A DNA stretch of 64,000 nt from Gracilaria domingensis (lineage: Eukaryota > Rhodophyta > Florideophyceae > Gracilariales > Gracilariaceae). Position numbers and translations under genes: made by a program. The notes under the pieces are model-generated. The model was not told the DNA's origin. It worked only from the letters and a program-made list of their open reading frames with translations, and made no database searches. Below, piece after piece: positions 11,851 through 23,440 of the stretch. Every line of letters begins with the position of its first letter. Position 1 is the stretch's first letter. The stretch is from the NCBI GenBank assembly GCA_022539475.1, contig VCMS01000106.1, positions 119,730 to 183,729 of the forward strand. Direction: 5' to 3'.

Positions 11851-12385
11851 CATCAAGAAAGATGAAGAACAACGGACAGCGGAACTAGCGAACAATCTGC
11901 ACCTCGACAACGCCAGTCCGTTCTTCACTTGTATAGTTCTGGGCGGACGATGCGTACCTGGTCTGATTTCGTTTCGCATTGGCATTCTTCCATATTTTCT
12001 TTGCCTTTCCACAACTTCGAGAATCCTCTCCAACCGAGGATAACGCCATTCTGTTAAAGGAAATTATTCAAGGCTGAAGCCATAAGCGCTTATGATAATG
12101 GTACACATATACATGAAAAGTTCATTCTTTTTCTATTCTGTTACCTTGTATCTCAGTATGAAAATCTCACGCCCGAACTTGCTGACACTTTCTTGGATAC
12201 CATTGGAAGTGCTATGCTACACATTGAAGAATTTGGAGAAGACGACTACTTTTCTAATCAGTTCGAACGCCGTTCAGATATGGACCTCTTTCAAAAACCT
12301 TCGGAACATTTTGAAAGTCATTCTATTCCGAATGTACATCCAACAACTAACGAGTCTGGACGACTCTCCTTAATGGGGGAAGTGA
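11850..12385 (+). other. C-terminal pol tail and polypurine tract of element C
   Basis: Downstream of the chromodomain a weakly open frame continues. It ends in an acidic, protein-like stretch (about 12150-12400, including LADTFLDTIGSAMLHIEEF), suggesting that the family encodes an extra C-terminal extension. The purine-rich run AATGGGGGAAGTGA at 12372-12385 directly precedes the LTR and is the expected plus-strand primer. Confidence 0.5.
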
Positions 12386-12899
12386 TGTTAGGATTTCGTT
12401 AATTCTGGTCATGTTTCTATTTGAATTTGCTTAATTCTATGCTCTTGTTTAGTTATTTAATGTTTTGATACTTTCTTTGAACTCCCGGTGACCTAGCGAT
12501 CCGATTTGATATCCTAAAGATCCTCAGTCTTTTTTTGACATTAGTTGTCATAATGTTACAAAGACAAGTCACATTGATGTCTGCCTCGCCAGTTGATGTC
12601 ATGACTTACTTCATGGTTTCGGTGCCTTGCTGTAAATTCTACAATTGGAAACGCTGCAAAAATTTCTAGAAGACTCCAATGTCGATTTCTGCACACAGTT
12701 TCAACGCTAATTCCGACGCAAGGGCCAGTACTCATAGACGCATTAGTTTGAGGAATATTCCAGAAATCTGCGCTAGCGACCTTATTTTCGAAGGTTCGAT
12801 TCTCCATATAAATCCTAATCGACTGCCCGACTTCTCCTCCGCAGTCACCACCGTTCACGTTCTCAACCATTGTTTAAGCTCAGACCCAGTGGTCTAACA
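12386..12899 (+). repeat. 3' LTR of element C
   Basis: Begins TGTTAGGATTTCG and ends TCTAACA, so the ends are the short inverted repeat TGTTAG/CTAACA. It matches the LTR at 49220-49747 throughout, with scattered substitutions and small indels, for example in the AGGGCCAGTACTCATAGAC block and the CCATATAAA box that could serve as the LTR promoter. Confidence 0.9.
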
Positions 12900-14340
12900 T
12901 ACGACCAAAGTAGTCGGTAGGACATGTACTTATACCACGATTAATGTTTGGTGTTCCTAGTTACCTACCTTTCCACTTTGGCCCGTTCATTCTTGCTACG
13001 CTTCGACTCTTTGCGCATGATGCTACGGCTTCAGCACATGCTGCCGCTCTGATATGTGATATACTTACAAGAAATATTGTATTTGGCGTCGACTTTTTGA
13101 TACCCGTGATAAGTTCATTTTTCATTCACACAAATGAGAAGCTTGGTAGATTCGGATACGTTCCAGTAGATCCAAGAGATAGGGTCATATACGGAGCTCA
13201 AGTACGAGCTTCATAACTGTACGTTGCACGTGCGGCATCGAACAGCAACTGGTTGCGTTGCCAGCGTTTTGTTTACTGTTTGGCGGTGTATTTCAGCCTT
13301 TCGGGTGCAAACGTTTGCCCACTGCTGGACTTGCTACTAGTGTGGCATGGTACAACGTATTTCATGCGGGACACATTAATATATGTGCGCAAGCTTTCAA
13401 TATTGTCATCGTAATTGCTGTGGATCGCATCTTTTGCTGTCACTGAGTGTAATCGTTCAATATCAAAACTGTTTGAACGACTCAAATATGTCGTTTCAAA
13501 ACTAATGTCTTTTCTGGCTCAATTACAGATTTCTGAAACATCAGAACAAGACCTTGAAGGGAGCTACACGTCTTGCTCCGAAACTATAATTCCAATTTGG
13601 CTCAAAGATATACGATGCATAGTAGGAACCAATAGCTTTTCTACTACTTCAGAACTTTCAAAAACATATGCGTGCATCCATAGATAGAGTTGTGAGAATT
13701 TCCGAGACGACTTCTGCTGACTTCTGCCGCGAAAAAGGGGAACCGAAACAATCTGATATACAAAACCGAAACAGAATAGAGCAGCTTACGCGTTGTACAT
13801 TGCCTCATTCGCACGATATAACCTGATAGTATCGATTACCAAACACCATGGTAGCATATACAAGGCACTTCTACATGAGATCGCAGAAAGCTTCAAGCTG
13901 TAGCACCCAGAGCGAACGATGCCGTATTACACATCACGCTGGTCAACATACGGATTGAGTCATTCCTCATCGTCCGCACGATAGTAGTTGCAAATGATCA
14001 AAGTTCTGCTACGATCAATGCAAATGTTCTGATGCAAAGAATCTGTCAGCACAACACTGTGTCCTTCGCGTGTGCTTGCTTGTAGAACCGAACGAGCAGA
14101 CCAAAAAGGCAAGCCCTACAAACTGAAAGCGACGACGAAGTGGTGACAGCATTCTCACGCAAAAGGGCGTTAAGAACACCTCCAAAAGCACGATTCAGCG
14201 TCTATTTTAGGTTTACAAATTACTGAATGGGGTTGTGTTACAATCGGAGCGCAAATTATCTACACGTAAAGGACGCAAATCTTCCTCACAGCAGACTCTC
14301 TTACTCCCAGTTGTTTGTAGAACACTTTCAGAACTTTTGG
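12900..14340. other. Gene-free stretch
   Basis: No coding frame with recognisable features, no RNA gene and no repeat with clear ends. Short open frames here look random. Confidence 0.5.
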
Positions 14341-14477
14341 AATAGATGATAATAAGTAGTATAAAACTCCAATGGTGCACACCGAGCAAGTCCACACCTT
14401 GGTTTCCCGAGGTTTCCAGACCTCCCCGTAATACGCAGACGTCATCGATCCGAATCCATTTCTCATACTCAGCCATC

Positions 14478-14760
14478 ATGACTATTTCAGCAAATGCTAC
14501 CTTCCACGATATGCTGCGCGAAGCGTTATTCGAACGCATTGCGCACGGGACCAGCTTTGAAACACTCGCACTTCAGTACAACATCCCCTCCCATCGTCTT
14601 CGTCGTTGGTACAAAGTTTGGGCAAAGAATTCCTAGTCCCGCCAACCTACCCACGACGGTGAAATGGTTGTGCCACTTAGAGAGGCAGGTCGTACAACCG
14701 TCCTAACCGACACAGAAGAGGCCGAGATTGTTAAGACAGTCAACTACCTTTTTTGACCAC
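14478..14760 (+). pseudogene. Pogo/CENP-B-like helix-turn-helix, 5' part of a transposase
   Basis: ATG 14478 opens a 52-codon frame containing a psq-type helix-turn-helix: MLREALFERIAHG, then ETLALQYNIPSHRLRRW, with a basic recognition helix. It stops at 14634-14636. In another frame, TDTEEAEIVKTVNYL (about 14707-14752) resembles the start of the second DNA-binding helix set of pogo/Tigger transposases. The catalytic part lies at 16395-16848 and 23441 onward. The intervening 1.6 kb is therefore probably inserted or rearranged DNA. The function would be binding to transposon ends. Confidence 0.5.
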
Positions 14761-14799
14761 AATACTCCTGTAGAGCAAAACGTGCTCGCGCGATACTCG

Positions 14800-15485
14800 G
14801 GGATTGTGCTCATAACCTCCTTGGTAGGAGCGATTCCGGGTACTTGGAATATATAAATATTGGCCCATGGAAGGTATTTTATCGCAGTATTGGCGTATGG
14901 CACCCCCACAGGGTCGGCCATGACGTGGCAAGGAGTGTTACTGGACGCGTGTATGCGTGTGCATGAATGGTTGTGTTCACACAGGGTGTAGACTATTTTT
15001 CGGATATTTTACTGGCCGCTGCCGCGGGTCGTCACGTACACTATATGTATGGAGCTGCTAAGGTGTGCATTAGATTATTTAATTTAGTTCAACTAATTTA
15101 TCGGTTACGATATAAGATTTGACCTTCCGGTCACCTCCCGTTTCAGTAAAGGGTAATCGAGTCCGGCTCTGAACTACGATCGCATGCGCAAAGTGAAAAA
15201 CTCCCTCAGGACGGTCAGTGCGTACGGTACGGACCAGCTTCATCTCTCGGGATCATTCGGTCATTTCTGACTACTTGTGGCTATTTTGAACACCTTTCTA
15301 CTTGCAGATACCTGCCTAACCACAATAGGTAGATCTACCAGCTCTGTATGAAGATACTTGCCGCGTGGGCTTAATACAAGTTATCGTCTCCCACCGTCAT
15401 GTCTGTTTCCGCTTTCCGCACGCCCGGTTCCTATTTGTCTCTTCTCTCCTTTTCCCTTTTTCATCTAGGGCTCCCAGAGAGGTGA
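14800..15485. other. Gene-free stretch
   Basis: Short frames only. The sequence could be inserted non-coding repeat DNA separating the two halves of the pogo-like gene, but I found no matching terminal repeats. Confidence 0.4.
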
Positions 15486-15912
15486 ATTGATGTCCGGATA
15501 ATATTCCGCAGATGACCTATATTAGAATTACGAAACCTGAAGATGTCCATTTGATCTTCTTATGATGTCCAGATGATATACGTAAATGATGCTCAGATGA
15601 TGCATGAAGTATATCCAAATGATACCCACCTGATAAGCATATGATGTACGAAGAGATGTCCATTAAATTTTGTGATGTCCGAGTGATGCACCCTGGATTT
15701 CCGGATATCTATGGGACATATCTTCGTGCATCATATGAATATCTTTGGAATATTTTTTGCACATCCAAAGGTCATGTAACGGGAATCAATTAGGTGGATC
15801 CAACAGGGTACCACCGCATATCATTTGGATATCCTGGATGCTCAGAAGATATCCGACTGATATCCCATGGATGTCCCAAAATTTCATCCGATGGACATCC
15901 ATCGCGGATCAC
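15486..15912. repeat. GATGTCC/GATATCC motif tract with inverted polarity
   Basis: The heptamer GATGTCC and variants (GATATCC, GATGCTC) recur at irregular spacing. In the left half they read on the plus strand (near 15490, 15543, 15567, 15655, 15674). In the right half reversed forms appear (GGATATC near 15705 and 15827, GGACATCC near 15893), so the tract is a loose, long foldback. Confidence 0.45.
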
Positions 15913-16394
15913 TTTATCTCACAGGGGCTTACATCGCTCTACGCTCTCCCTTCCTTGGAGTACCCTGTCCCAAGTCGCCAAACTCCCGGATCCAACCCGT
16001 CCACCCTCAAACTCCGTACGTATATCCTGTGTCACGGTAGGTCTTACAACGGCATCATCCGTCTACGGAGAGCTCATTGATGATTTCACCCTTCCCAGAG
16101 GGCAAGGACTCGAATGCCTTGAAAGACTATTCCATCGCTGGGGTTTTGCTCTACAACTCCCTGAACCAAAAGCTGTATCTGGGAACTCGTGCAGACCACA
16201 GCACTCTCACGACCAGGCCACTATCAGGAGTTAGTCGGTGTCGTCGAAGAAAAACAAAAAATCTGCCGGCTCTGCCGGTTTGTAGAGCGCCATAACTTGT
16301 AGTAACTTCTGAAAGGCGTCATTGAAAACTTTAGGTTGGAACTGGAAGAAGTAAAGTTGCCCACCACATAGCATTCGTGCATTAACTGATTTAT

Positions 16395-16848
16395 CGTCAT
16401 AATATGGTACATCCAAGACATTTATTCAATATTAATGTTGACGAGAGTGGCGTTTCGGGTTCAACATATCTTGGCCGGAGCCTACGAAATGCCATTGCCA
16501 GAAGTGTCTCAGTCGTAATTCAGAAAGCCATTAGAACTAAAGGCGCTATAGACAGAGTAACCATAATGCCCGTAGTTTTGGCCGATAGTCAAGAATGGAA
16601 GCCCGTTGTTTTCGTTGGCAAAAAGCACGCAACTTTTCACTATCTGCATGGAAAAGTCCAAACCCAGCATTACTTCCTGTCGTGATACTATCTGTATCAG
16701 CGTGAGAATCCTGGTGTTGATTCTGCCATTTTGTTCAACTGGACGCATCAGGAAGTTGACTAGACGAAGCTATTTCGTGCAGATTGAAAGTACTTGCTTC
16801 TAGTGTTGGGTGTTTACGCTAGTCACGTTTTGTTTTGTACGTTGAATT
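16395..16848 (+). pseudogene. Pogo/Tigger-like DDE transposase, catalytic part, left fragment
   Basis: HPRHLFNINVDESGVSG (about 16407-16457) corresponds to the first catalytic Asp region of DDE_1 transposases. It is followed by RVTIMPVVLADSQEWKPVVF and, after a stop near 16683, by a LLVLGVYASHV segment near 16797-16830 where LLLDGxxSH is expected. The second catalytic Asp position thus seems lost by a small change. The fragment ends exactly at 16848, where the LTR of element D begins. Its continuation is found beyond the right LTR of D at 23441. Confidence 0.65.
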
Positions 16849-17220
16849 TGACAATCATGGCGCACTATGGTCGTCTTTACCGACTGATATTCGATACCCC
16901 CTCGAAGAAAGAGGGTCAGCATCTACCTCTACTCTCTAATTTAAGGGGTGAAGCGAAGCGTCGGCTCGCCATCAGCAGCGAATACAGCCTGCGTTGCGTG
17001 TCATACAACAATTGGATTGGCGGTAACAGTGTCGCCTTCCAGATCTGTGCAGAAGTAACCATTAGACTAGGTTGAAGTGTGCGCCGCATCACTCTCCAAG
17101 AGAGCCCTGTACGCACACTGAACGAGAACCTGCATTTCCTTGCAGTACGGGCCACTTCTTGCCAGTCCAACACCATTCGCTGTCAGCTTATACTCAGCTT
17201 CGTAAGTGCACTCTGTTGCA
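16849..17220 (-). repeat. 3' LTR of element D (internally deleted)
   Basis: Aligns with 21629-21950 (TCGTCTTTACCGACTGATAT, then the GGTGAAGCGAAGCGTCGGCT block, then GCCGCATCACTCTCCAAG) and rejoins the right LTR at GTCAGCTTATACTCAGCTT. About 400 bp present in the right LTR (21950-22360) are missing. It keeps the undisrupted site GTGCACTCTGTTGCA at 17206-17220. Confidence 0.8.
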
Positions 17221-17349
17221 CTTTTCACAACATCAAAAAGGATTGTGATCGCCACTAGCGTCAGTGTAGATTTTTCAATATGTTCTTCTCCTTGATATAT
17301 CTTAAGAACTCTTCCGTCTTTGTTCCATCTTTATCGACAAAGTCCTTCG

Positions 17350-18830
17350 TCGGTTGCCAGGTGACATCATGCAGTAGAGCGCCCTTCATCAGAGTGAGCC
17401 ATTGATACCCTCGACCTCTTTTGCGGTGCGCCAAAATTCTTTCGACAAAAAATAGCTCCTGGCCTTCAGACTCTCCAACTGCAACTGCCGCTTTTCGAAT
17501 AGGCTGGGCTAGATCTTCTAGATTAGATCTTTAAGGACTTCTAAAGGGTACATGAATGACTGGATGAGTCTTAACGTTAGAAGGAAACTTCACACGAACA
17601 GCGGTTTTCCCGATCAATTCCTCAATGTCCCATGCGACGAGCACTAAACTTTTCCTTTGGTTAAGCGCGAAAATAGAGATATCTAAAGAGCTTCCGTGAT
17701 ACCATCTCTTTGTCTCCCACCACATATGTCGGCTTTCTACACTTCATAAACGATTCAGCAGACTGACGAGTCTTGGCCAAGTGTGTATTGCGCGTCTTTA
17801 AGTACTGCTTCTAATCTAATCCGCAATGACTCCACACTTTTGACTTCAACCGGATCGCTATGAACGAAATCAATTGAACCTTTTGGATTCCATGCAAGGT
17901 CTACCTCAAAAGAGGAAAGGCCGAGGTCTTCAGATTTGGATGAATTTTATGCAAATTCTGCAGTAGGTATAAGTAGGTCCCAATCATCTTGGTTGTATGA
18001 GCAGAAACATCTTATGTAATTCTCGACCATTCGATTCATCACCTCCGAAGCACCATATATCTGCGGATGTCTCAAAGAAGACATTCGCAGTCGAATACCG
18101 CATTTATCCATTAATGTCTGCCAGAAAAGAGATACAAACTTTGGGTCCCTGTCGGATATGATTGAATCTGGTAGGCTATGTTGAGGAAATATGTGTGTGA
18201 GAAATGCTTGTGCAACGTCAGGAGTTTCATCAGTAATCTTTGATGAAATAAAATGAACCCTGCGAGACAACCTATCAACCCAAGTTTTTATGCTATCATA
18301 ACCACGCTTTGTTGTAGAAAGCTTGACGATAAAATCAGTAGCAAGAATGCCTCACCTTCTTGTGGGTATAGGGAGGGCGGTTGGATCATTACGTCGCATG
18401 CCTTGATGGTCCTTACTTCTCTGGCATTCATAACAACCTGCGCAATAATCTCGAACATCTTTCGTCTTATGTTCCCAGTGATAACACGACAACCGTTCCA
18501 ACGTCTTCGTAACGGCAAAATGTCCTGAAACTGTCGAGTCATGTGCAATTTCCAAAAGCTTCTTTCGTGCGTTTCGTGGGACACAGCACTTTTCATTATA
18601 CATAAGCTTCCATCCATTCAAGTGAAACGATGGTAACAAAAGTTCTATTCGCTTCCTGGCCTTCTTGTCTTTTGGTAAATTCCTTTTCAGAGCGAGAAAG
18701 ATTTGGCCAAACATTTGAGCAGATACGTAATCTCCAAAAAGCTTCTTAGCATCGTTGACTTCTAAAAAGAAGGTGTTGTTCATGGAAATAGTGTCTGGAA
18801 TTCTAGATAGTGCATCGCTCAATATATATT
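17350..18830 (-). pseudogene. Integrase of element D (broken)
   Basis: The minus strand holds a zinc-binding HH-CC segment (H...H then CAGCYECQRSKDHQG, about 18600-18400). A frameshift leads into the catalytic core: SLPDSIISDRDPKF near 18180-18140 supplies the second Asp, with a later conserved ENYIRCF region. The C-terminal domain appears at 17725-17531, ending with FPSNVKTHPVIHVPF, the usual end of the integrase GPY/F-type module. At least two frameshifts and several stops interrupt it. Confidence 0.75.
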
Positions 18831-20768
18831 TATGCGTCCTGGTTGGAGGCAAACTTCACGAATATTAAATGACGCCAATACTTCAAGCCAACGAGCTTCT
18901 CTACGATTAATGTTCTTCTTGTTGAAGAAGTTCTTCACCACCTGATTATCGGTTAGAACATCATAAGTAGATCCCTCAATATAACATCGAAATCTCTGTA
19001 GGGCAAAGACAACTCCCAAGAGTTCTCGTTCATTAGCTGCATAGATTTGTTCCGCAGATATAAGTTTTCTTGACATATACGCAATGACCCATACGTGTTT
19101 ATCCTCATCCAACTGTGTCAACGTTGCTCCAATGGCTAACTGAGGTGCATCAATGTGAATCCTGAACGACTTACTCCAATCTGGTGATACAAGAATAGGG
19201 GCAGTCATTAAAGCGGTTTTCAGGTCATCAAATGAACTCTGTGAGTACCCATCCCAAGATTGAATGCCCTTAGATTTCTGAGTGAGAGGAGTTAATGGTG
19301 CTGAAGTTGATGAATATCCCTTTATGAATCTTCTAAAAAACTGCACAAGGCCCAAAACGCTTCCTAGTTCCGTCAACGTTCGAGGCCGTGGCCAGTTCTT
19401 TACAACTTCAACCTTGTTGGGATTACCCTCTAAACTTCGTTCGCTTACCAGTATTCCGAGAAATTCCGTCTCCTTCGTCATGAAACTGCATTTCTTCGGA
19501 GATGCATACAGCTTGTGGCTCCGAAGGCACGATAATACAGCTCCGATGTGCTCTAAGTGTTCTTCACGGCTTTGGCTGTAAATGAGAAGGTCGTCAATGT
19601 ATACGACCACGAACTCATCAATATACTCATACAATACACGGTTTATCAGGGTTTGGAAGGTAGCAGGAGCATTGCGCAAACCCATGGGCATTACCATGTA
19701 CTCAAACTGTCCGTATTTAGTATTAAATGACGTTTTCTCGATATCTTTAGGTCGCATTCAAGTTTGATGAAAGCCGGTCTTCAGATCCAGCTTTGAAAAG
19801 TATTTCGCCTTCCAGAGGCGATCAAACATTTCGTCACATCGTGGCAAGGGAGCGTTATTACGCTTTGCTATCCTGTTCAAGGCACGGTAGTCTACTACTC
19901 CACGAAGCTCACGCCCTGGTTCTTTCACGAAAAATAATGGTGACCCATAAGGAGCGTGACTTCTCCTAATCTTACCGGACTTAAGCAAATTTTCGATGTA
20001 CTTCTTTGCCGCGAGCAGTTCTGCCCGGGAGAGCTGGTATAACGACCTGTGCGGCTGTCGAACTCCTGGTTCAGTTTCGATCGCATGGTCTACATCTCGA
20101 GGTGGTGGAAGTCCATCAGGTAGTTTTTCTTGGAAAACGTCTTCAAACTCATTGAGTAACGAGCACAAGTCCTTGTCATCTTCTTCTAGTAATTGCGCTT
20201 TGTGATTAGCAATGCTTCTCAGCACCTTCCTCACTGGAGCACAGTGAAACACGGCAGCAGACTGCGCTGGCTTCCTTAACAGTTTTCGAAAGCGTTTCAC
20301 TCCTAGATTTGTTACGACTATTCGCTCCTTGTGCGGAGCTTCTTCGGCTTCAGGCATTGTACCGCCCACATGGACGGTTCCTGAAACATACTTCACTTCT
20401 GGATTGCTTTCTATATGCCAAGGCATACCGAGCAGGATGTTATAACGACAGTGGGTCACAATCCAGTTAGATGTATACGAACATGTTCGAATAAATATTT
20501 TGCCTGTAACCATATCAGTACTAATCTCGTGTGATCCTTCCTTTGCATGAGTAATCTCCATCAAGGTTGGCTTGAGGTGCAGTAAATGACCGTGACGAGA
20601 AACAAGTTCCCTAGATATTACGTTTCTATTGCATCCGTCATCCTTCAAAATATGAGCGGGGAGCCCTTCAAATGTTCCATCCAGCGGAGCGCACGGAACA
20701 CAACACTCCTTCTCAGAACCTTCATTGTTCTGCGACGACACGTCAGTCTTCAATAAATGTCCTTTCAA
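18819..20768 (-). pseudogene. Protease, RT and RNase H of element D (one in-frame stop)
   Basis: Two long same-frame segments, 20768-19758 and 19757-18819, are separated only by a TGA at 19760-19758. It lies in the HQ.RM position of the RT, a likely CGA to TGA change. The first segment carries a protease-like ILKDDGCNRNVIS (DDG in place of DTG/DSG) and the RT fingers (RRSHAPYGSPLFFV, VVDYRALN). The second carries the YIDD box (19602-19591), RT thumb and RNase H with the ANERELLGVVFALQ segment. The frame ends at 18819, where a shift leads to the ALSR motif and integrase. No ATG precedes it convincingly, so it was probably made as a gag fusion. Confidence 0.85.
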
Positions 20769-20829
20769 CGTACTCTTCTTACTTCTAAAAGGACCGTCTA
20801 GTTTTCCGAGCTGTCCGAATCTACATCGA

Positions 20830-21603
20830 TAGGCTCACTAGCCTCACAGTTCCCAACATCAGCAACTCTCTCAATGTTACGCCTATGCTTCCAAGGGCGG
20901 CAACCTTGTTTGTGACAACTGAAACAAGCGTTGTTCTAAATATCATTGAGACGCTGTTTGGACTTGATTCGCACATGGACTGCAGAGTTACCAATCGTCA
21001 TTGGTTTCGGAGAAGAACGCTTTTCATCCACAAAAGATCCTACAAAAGTGCCTTCAACTGGCATGGCGAATTTTTTGTGGCTTCTTTAAACGCATAACAG
21101 TTCGGTTTGCGCACCTCAAATTGTACATTCTGTTTCAATTCGTTGACGAACTTATCATGCCTCTCGCTATCACTAATACCCGGAATCGTCAGGATAATGT
21201 TGCAAACGTCCGACAGATATTTCGAAACTGTCGTTGCCTGCTTACAAGTGCGGAATTTATCTCGAGCTTGGCTTGAATGGTCCTACAGAATACAGTCTTT
21301 GCGGAGAGCTGCAACAAAGTCACTCCAGATATGCGGACGTTCTTGAGACTGCAGTCTTGAATGTTACCATATTGCTGCAGTGTTTCTCAGCAAAATAGAA
21401 GTGTACGTTGTTTTGTTTTCATTTTTCAGCAAAACGTGTGCGTTATTAAGGTGAATAGAGCTAAAATACTGTTCCAATTTGTAGAGACAAGTGTTCACGA
21501 TGAGATAGTCCCTATACATAGCGAAAGATTCAGGATTGTTAGGTTTTAGGTTGATCGATACAGAAAAAGCCGGAACAGTTGCTGAAGAATTGTGCTGGGA
21601 CAT
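20830..21603 (-). pseudogene. gag of element D (broken) with a CCCH knuckle
   Basis: ATG at 21603-21601 lies a few bases beyond the primer binding site. The capsid-like domain is readable in one frame (IWSDFVAALRKDC near 21336-21298, then YLSDVCNIILTIPGISDSE), with TAA at 21366-21364 and TAGs near 21284 and 21048. Near the end, codons 20926-20885 encode CFSCHKQGCRPWKH, a CX2CX4CX4H pattern in place of the usual CX2CX4HX4C nucleocapsid knuckle. The frame ends at a TAG near 20809, and pol opens in the -1 frame. Confidence 0.65.
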
Positions 21604-21610
21604 GGTTGTG

Positions 21611-21625
21611 CCGTAGATGCTACCA
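21611..21625 (-). promoter_or_regulatory. Primer binding site of element D
   Basis: Minus-strand TGGTAGCATCTACGG follows the LTR end TTGTCA after three bases. Its first ten bases equal those of the primer site of element A. They complement a tRNA ending GATGCTACCA, as expected for an initiator-methionine-type tRNA. Confidence 0.6.
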
Positions 21626-21628
21626 GTT

Positions 21629-23440
21629 TGACAATTGTTGCCCGCTTTGCTCGTCTTTACCGACTGATATTCGATACGCCCTCGAAGAAGAAGGGTCAAC
21701 ATATATATCTAGTTTCTAATTTAAGGGGTGAAGCGAAGCGTCGGCTTGCTTTCAGCAGCCAATACAGCCCGCGTGGCGTGTCAGACAACAATTGTATTGG
21801 CGGGAACAGTGCCGCCTTTCAGATCTGTGCAAAAGTAACCGTGACACGTGGTTGAAGTTTGCGCCGCATCACTCTCCAAGTGAGCCCTGTACGCACACTG
21901 AACAAGAACTTGCATTTTTTGGCAGTACGGGCCACTTCTTGCTCGTCCAACACTGGGCATCTCCGGAAATACCAATTCGCAAATCGAATTTTTTGCGAAA
22001 TAGTAAAAAGGTTCATATCGACGTTCTGAAAACAACCGCAACTCAACGCGCAAACCAAATGGTTATGAGCTTGCATCGCACAACCGAGAACATGCAGCTT
22101 TCGCTTTGTTCTTGCGTTTGCAAGTTTCGCTTCGTGCAAAATAGATTCGGCTAGAGAGTTGTTGTGGCCGAAGGAGGTTGGGCTGCGTTTCATGCAGATG
22201 GGGGGGACATTCGACTCCAGAATAAAAATTGTGCAGAACATTATTTCGCTGCGCATGTTGTTCATCGTGCGAAGCTTGACTGCGCGCTTTGTCACGAAAA
22301 ATACTCTTATCGTGACGTTATGCGAAATAGAAAATGGGATTTGCATTTTCAGGAGACGCCCAGTACTCGCTTTCAGCTTTTACTCAGCTTCGTAAGTGCA
22401 CTCTGTTTATGGAAACATTTAAAACGTTCAATACTTTTTCCATACGTTTTAAACGTTTTTGAAACGTTTAAAACGTGTAAAAGGGATTCAGAAAAGGCTC
22501 AATAAACTTTGAAGGTTTGAATTCAAAATGGCGAGTACTCCATCCGCTACCGTATCAGTAGTAGTGTACTACACACCAGAGATCACTTCTAATATTTCAC
22601 GAACCAGTAACAGCGGCCATCTTATCGTCTCAAGACATATCCTCTGCCAAATGGGGCGTTCTCGTGCCAACAGATGGGCATTCTTTGACAAAATCGCTGC
22701 AACCACCAGCACTCGAGCTACACCACCGCGCGATAGCAGTTGGACCAGACCCAGCAGCGCGCCCTTGCCTCAGGCTTAAGGGCCTGCACGTCCCCACAAC
22801 CGCGACACAATCCAGATGCGTGGTCAGAGCGGCCACGCTCGCGACCGCGGCGGAAAGGGAACAGGGGCCAAAGATAAATAGATTTGTCGTCGCGGTATCC
22901 CGATGTCGCGGTGGCGCGATTGCGCGGTGGCACGGCGATGCAGTAGCGCGATGGCGCGGCGGCGCGGCGGCGATGGTTGCGGGACAGTCAGATATGGCAG
23001 ACTGGGAGAGGTCCGGCCAGTGTGGGAAAACGGCAGGAAGCGCAACGGGACTAGCGCATGGGGCCGCGTGCAGGCGAGCGTGCGGCGGCAAGCGCGCGAG
23101 CACGCATGGGGTCGCTGCGGAGCAGCACAGGCAAAGACAAGCCAGCGCTAGCAGTCGTGCGGCGGTTTTTGCGTGGCGGGGCTGCTTTCAGACGGTGTCG
23201 GACAAATCTTATCAAGTCGCCTCATCAGACTTGAGAGATTATGTCTGCTTGAGGTGAAATTTCGGCTCAATTTTAACCAATGAGTTCACCATGGTCAGAA
23301 AATTTAATTACAGTACATGAAGATACACAATGTTTTGAACGTGTTTTGAACGTTGTCGAGTATTGAATACGTATAAAACGCGTTTAAAACGTGTGATTTA
23401 ATTCAAAACGTTTTTTGAACATTTCCATAACTCTGTTGCA
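21629..23440 (-). repeat. 5' LTR of element D, containing a hAT-like insertion
   Basis: Without the insertion at 22408-23429 and its target duplication, the LTR is about 780 bp. It matches the left LTR at both ends and contains an extra ~400 bp in the middle. Confidence 0.75.
22408..23429. mobile_element. hAT-like non-autonomous DNA transposon (about 1.02 kb)
   Basis: Terminal inverted repeats start TATGGAAA at both ends and remain AAACGTT-rich for about 70 bp. The flanks carry the 8-bp duplication ACTCTGTT at 22400-22407 and 23430-23437. The other LTR of D has a single uninterrupted ACTCTGTT at the same position. An 8-bp duplication with short inverted ends is typical of hAT elements. The interior has a very GC-rich GCGATGGCGCGG-like simple repeat (22900-22980). 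A short CQMGRSRANRWAFFDKI reading near 22650-22700 may be a trace of a BED-type finger. No transposase is encoded. Confidence 0.85.

Larger units (their letters stand above)
7541..12899 (+). mobile_element. Degenerate Ty3-like LTR retrotransposon, copy C
   Basis: A full-length internal region related along its whole gag and pol to element A (49220-55370) but carrying many stops and shifts. Order: gag, protease region, reverse transcriptase, RNase H, integrase, chromodomain-like tail, polypurine tract, 3' LTR. That order (RT and RNase H before integrase) is that of Ty3/mdg4-type elements. The 5' LTR is not visible, so the element is 5'-truncated or rearranged. It is useful as the diverged sister of A because it preserves the 3' end that A has lost. 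Confidence 0.85.
16849..23440 (-). mobile_element. Ty3-like LTR retrotransposon, element D, inserted in the pogo-like gene
   Basis: Two related LTRs (16849-17220 and 21629-23440) bracket minus-strand gag and pol. Read on the minus strand the LTR starts TGCAACAGAG and ends TTGTCA. The gene order gag, protease, RT, RNase H, integrase, C-terminal domain is Ty3-type. The two LTRs differ by a ~400-bp segment missing from the left one and by a 1-kb insertion in the right one. The pogo-like coding sequence continues on both sides. No clean target duplication is visible. Confidence 0.85.

Noticed and set aside
22664-23257. 197-codon frame and overlapping Ala/Arg/Pro-rich frames inside the hAT-like element
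   Set aside because: They result from the GC-rich simple repeat; all frames are open on both strands and none has a domain.
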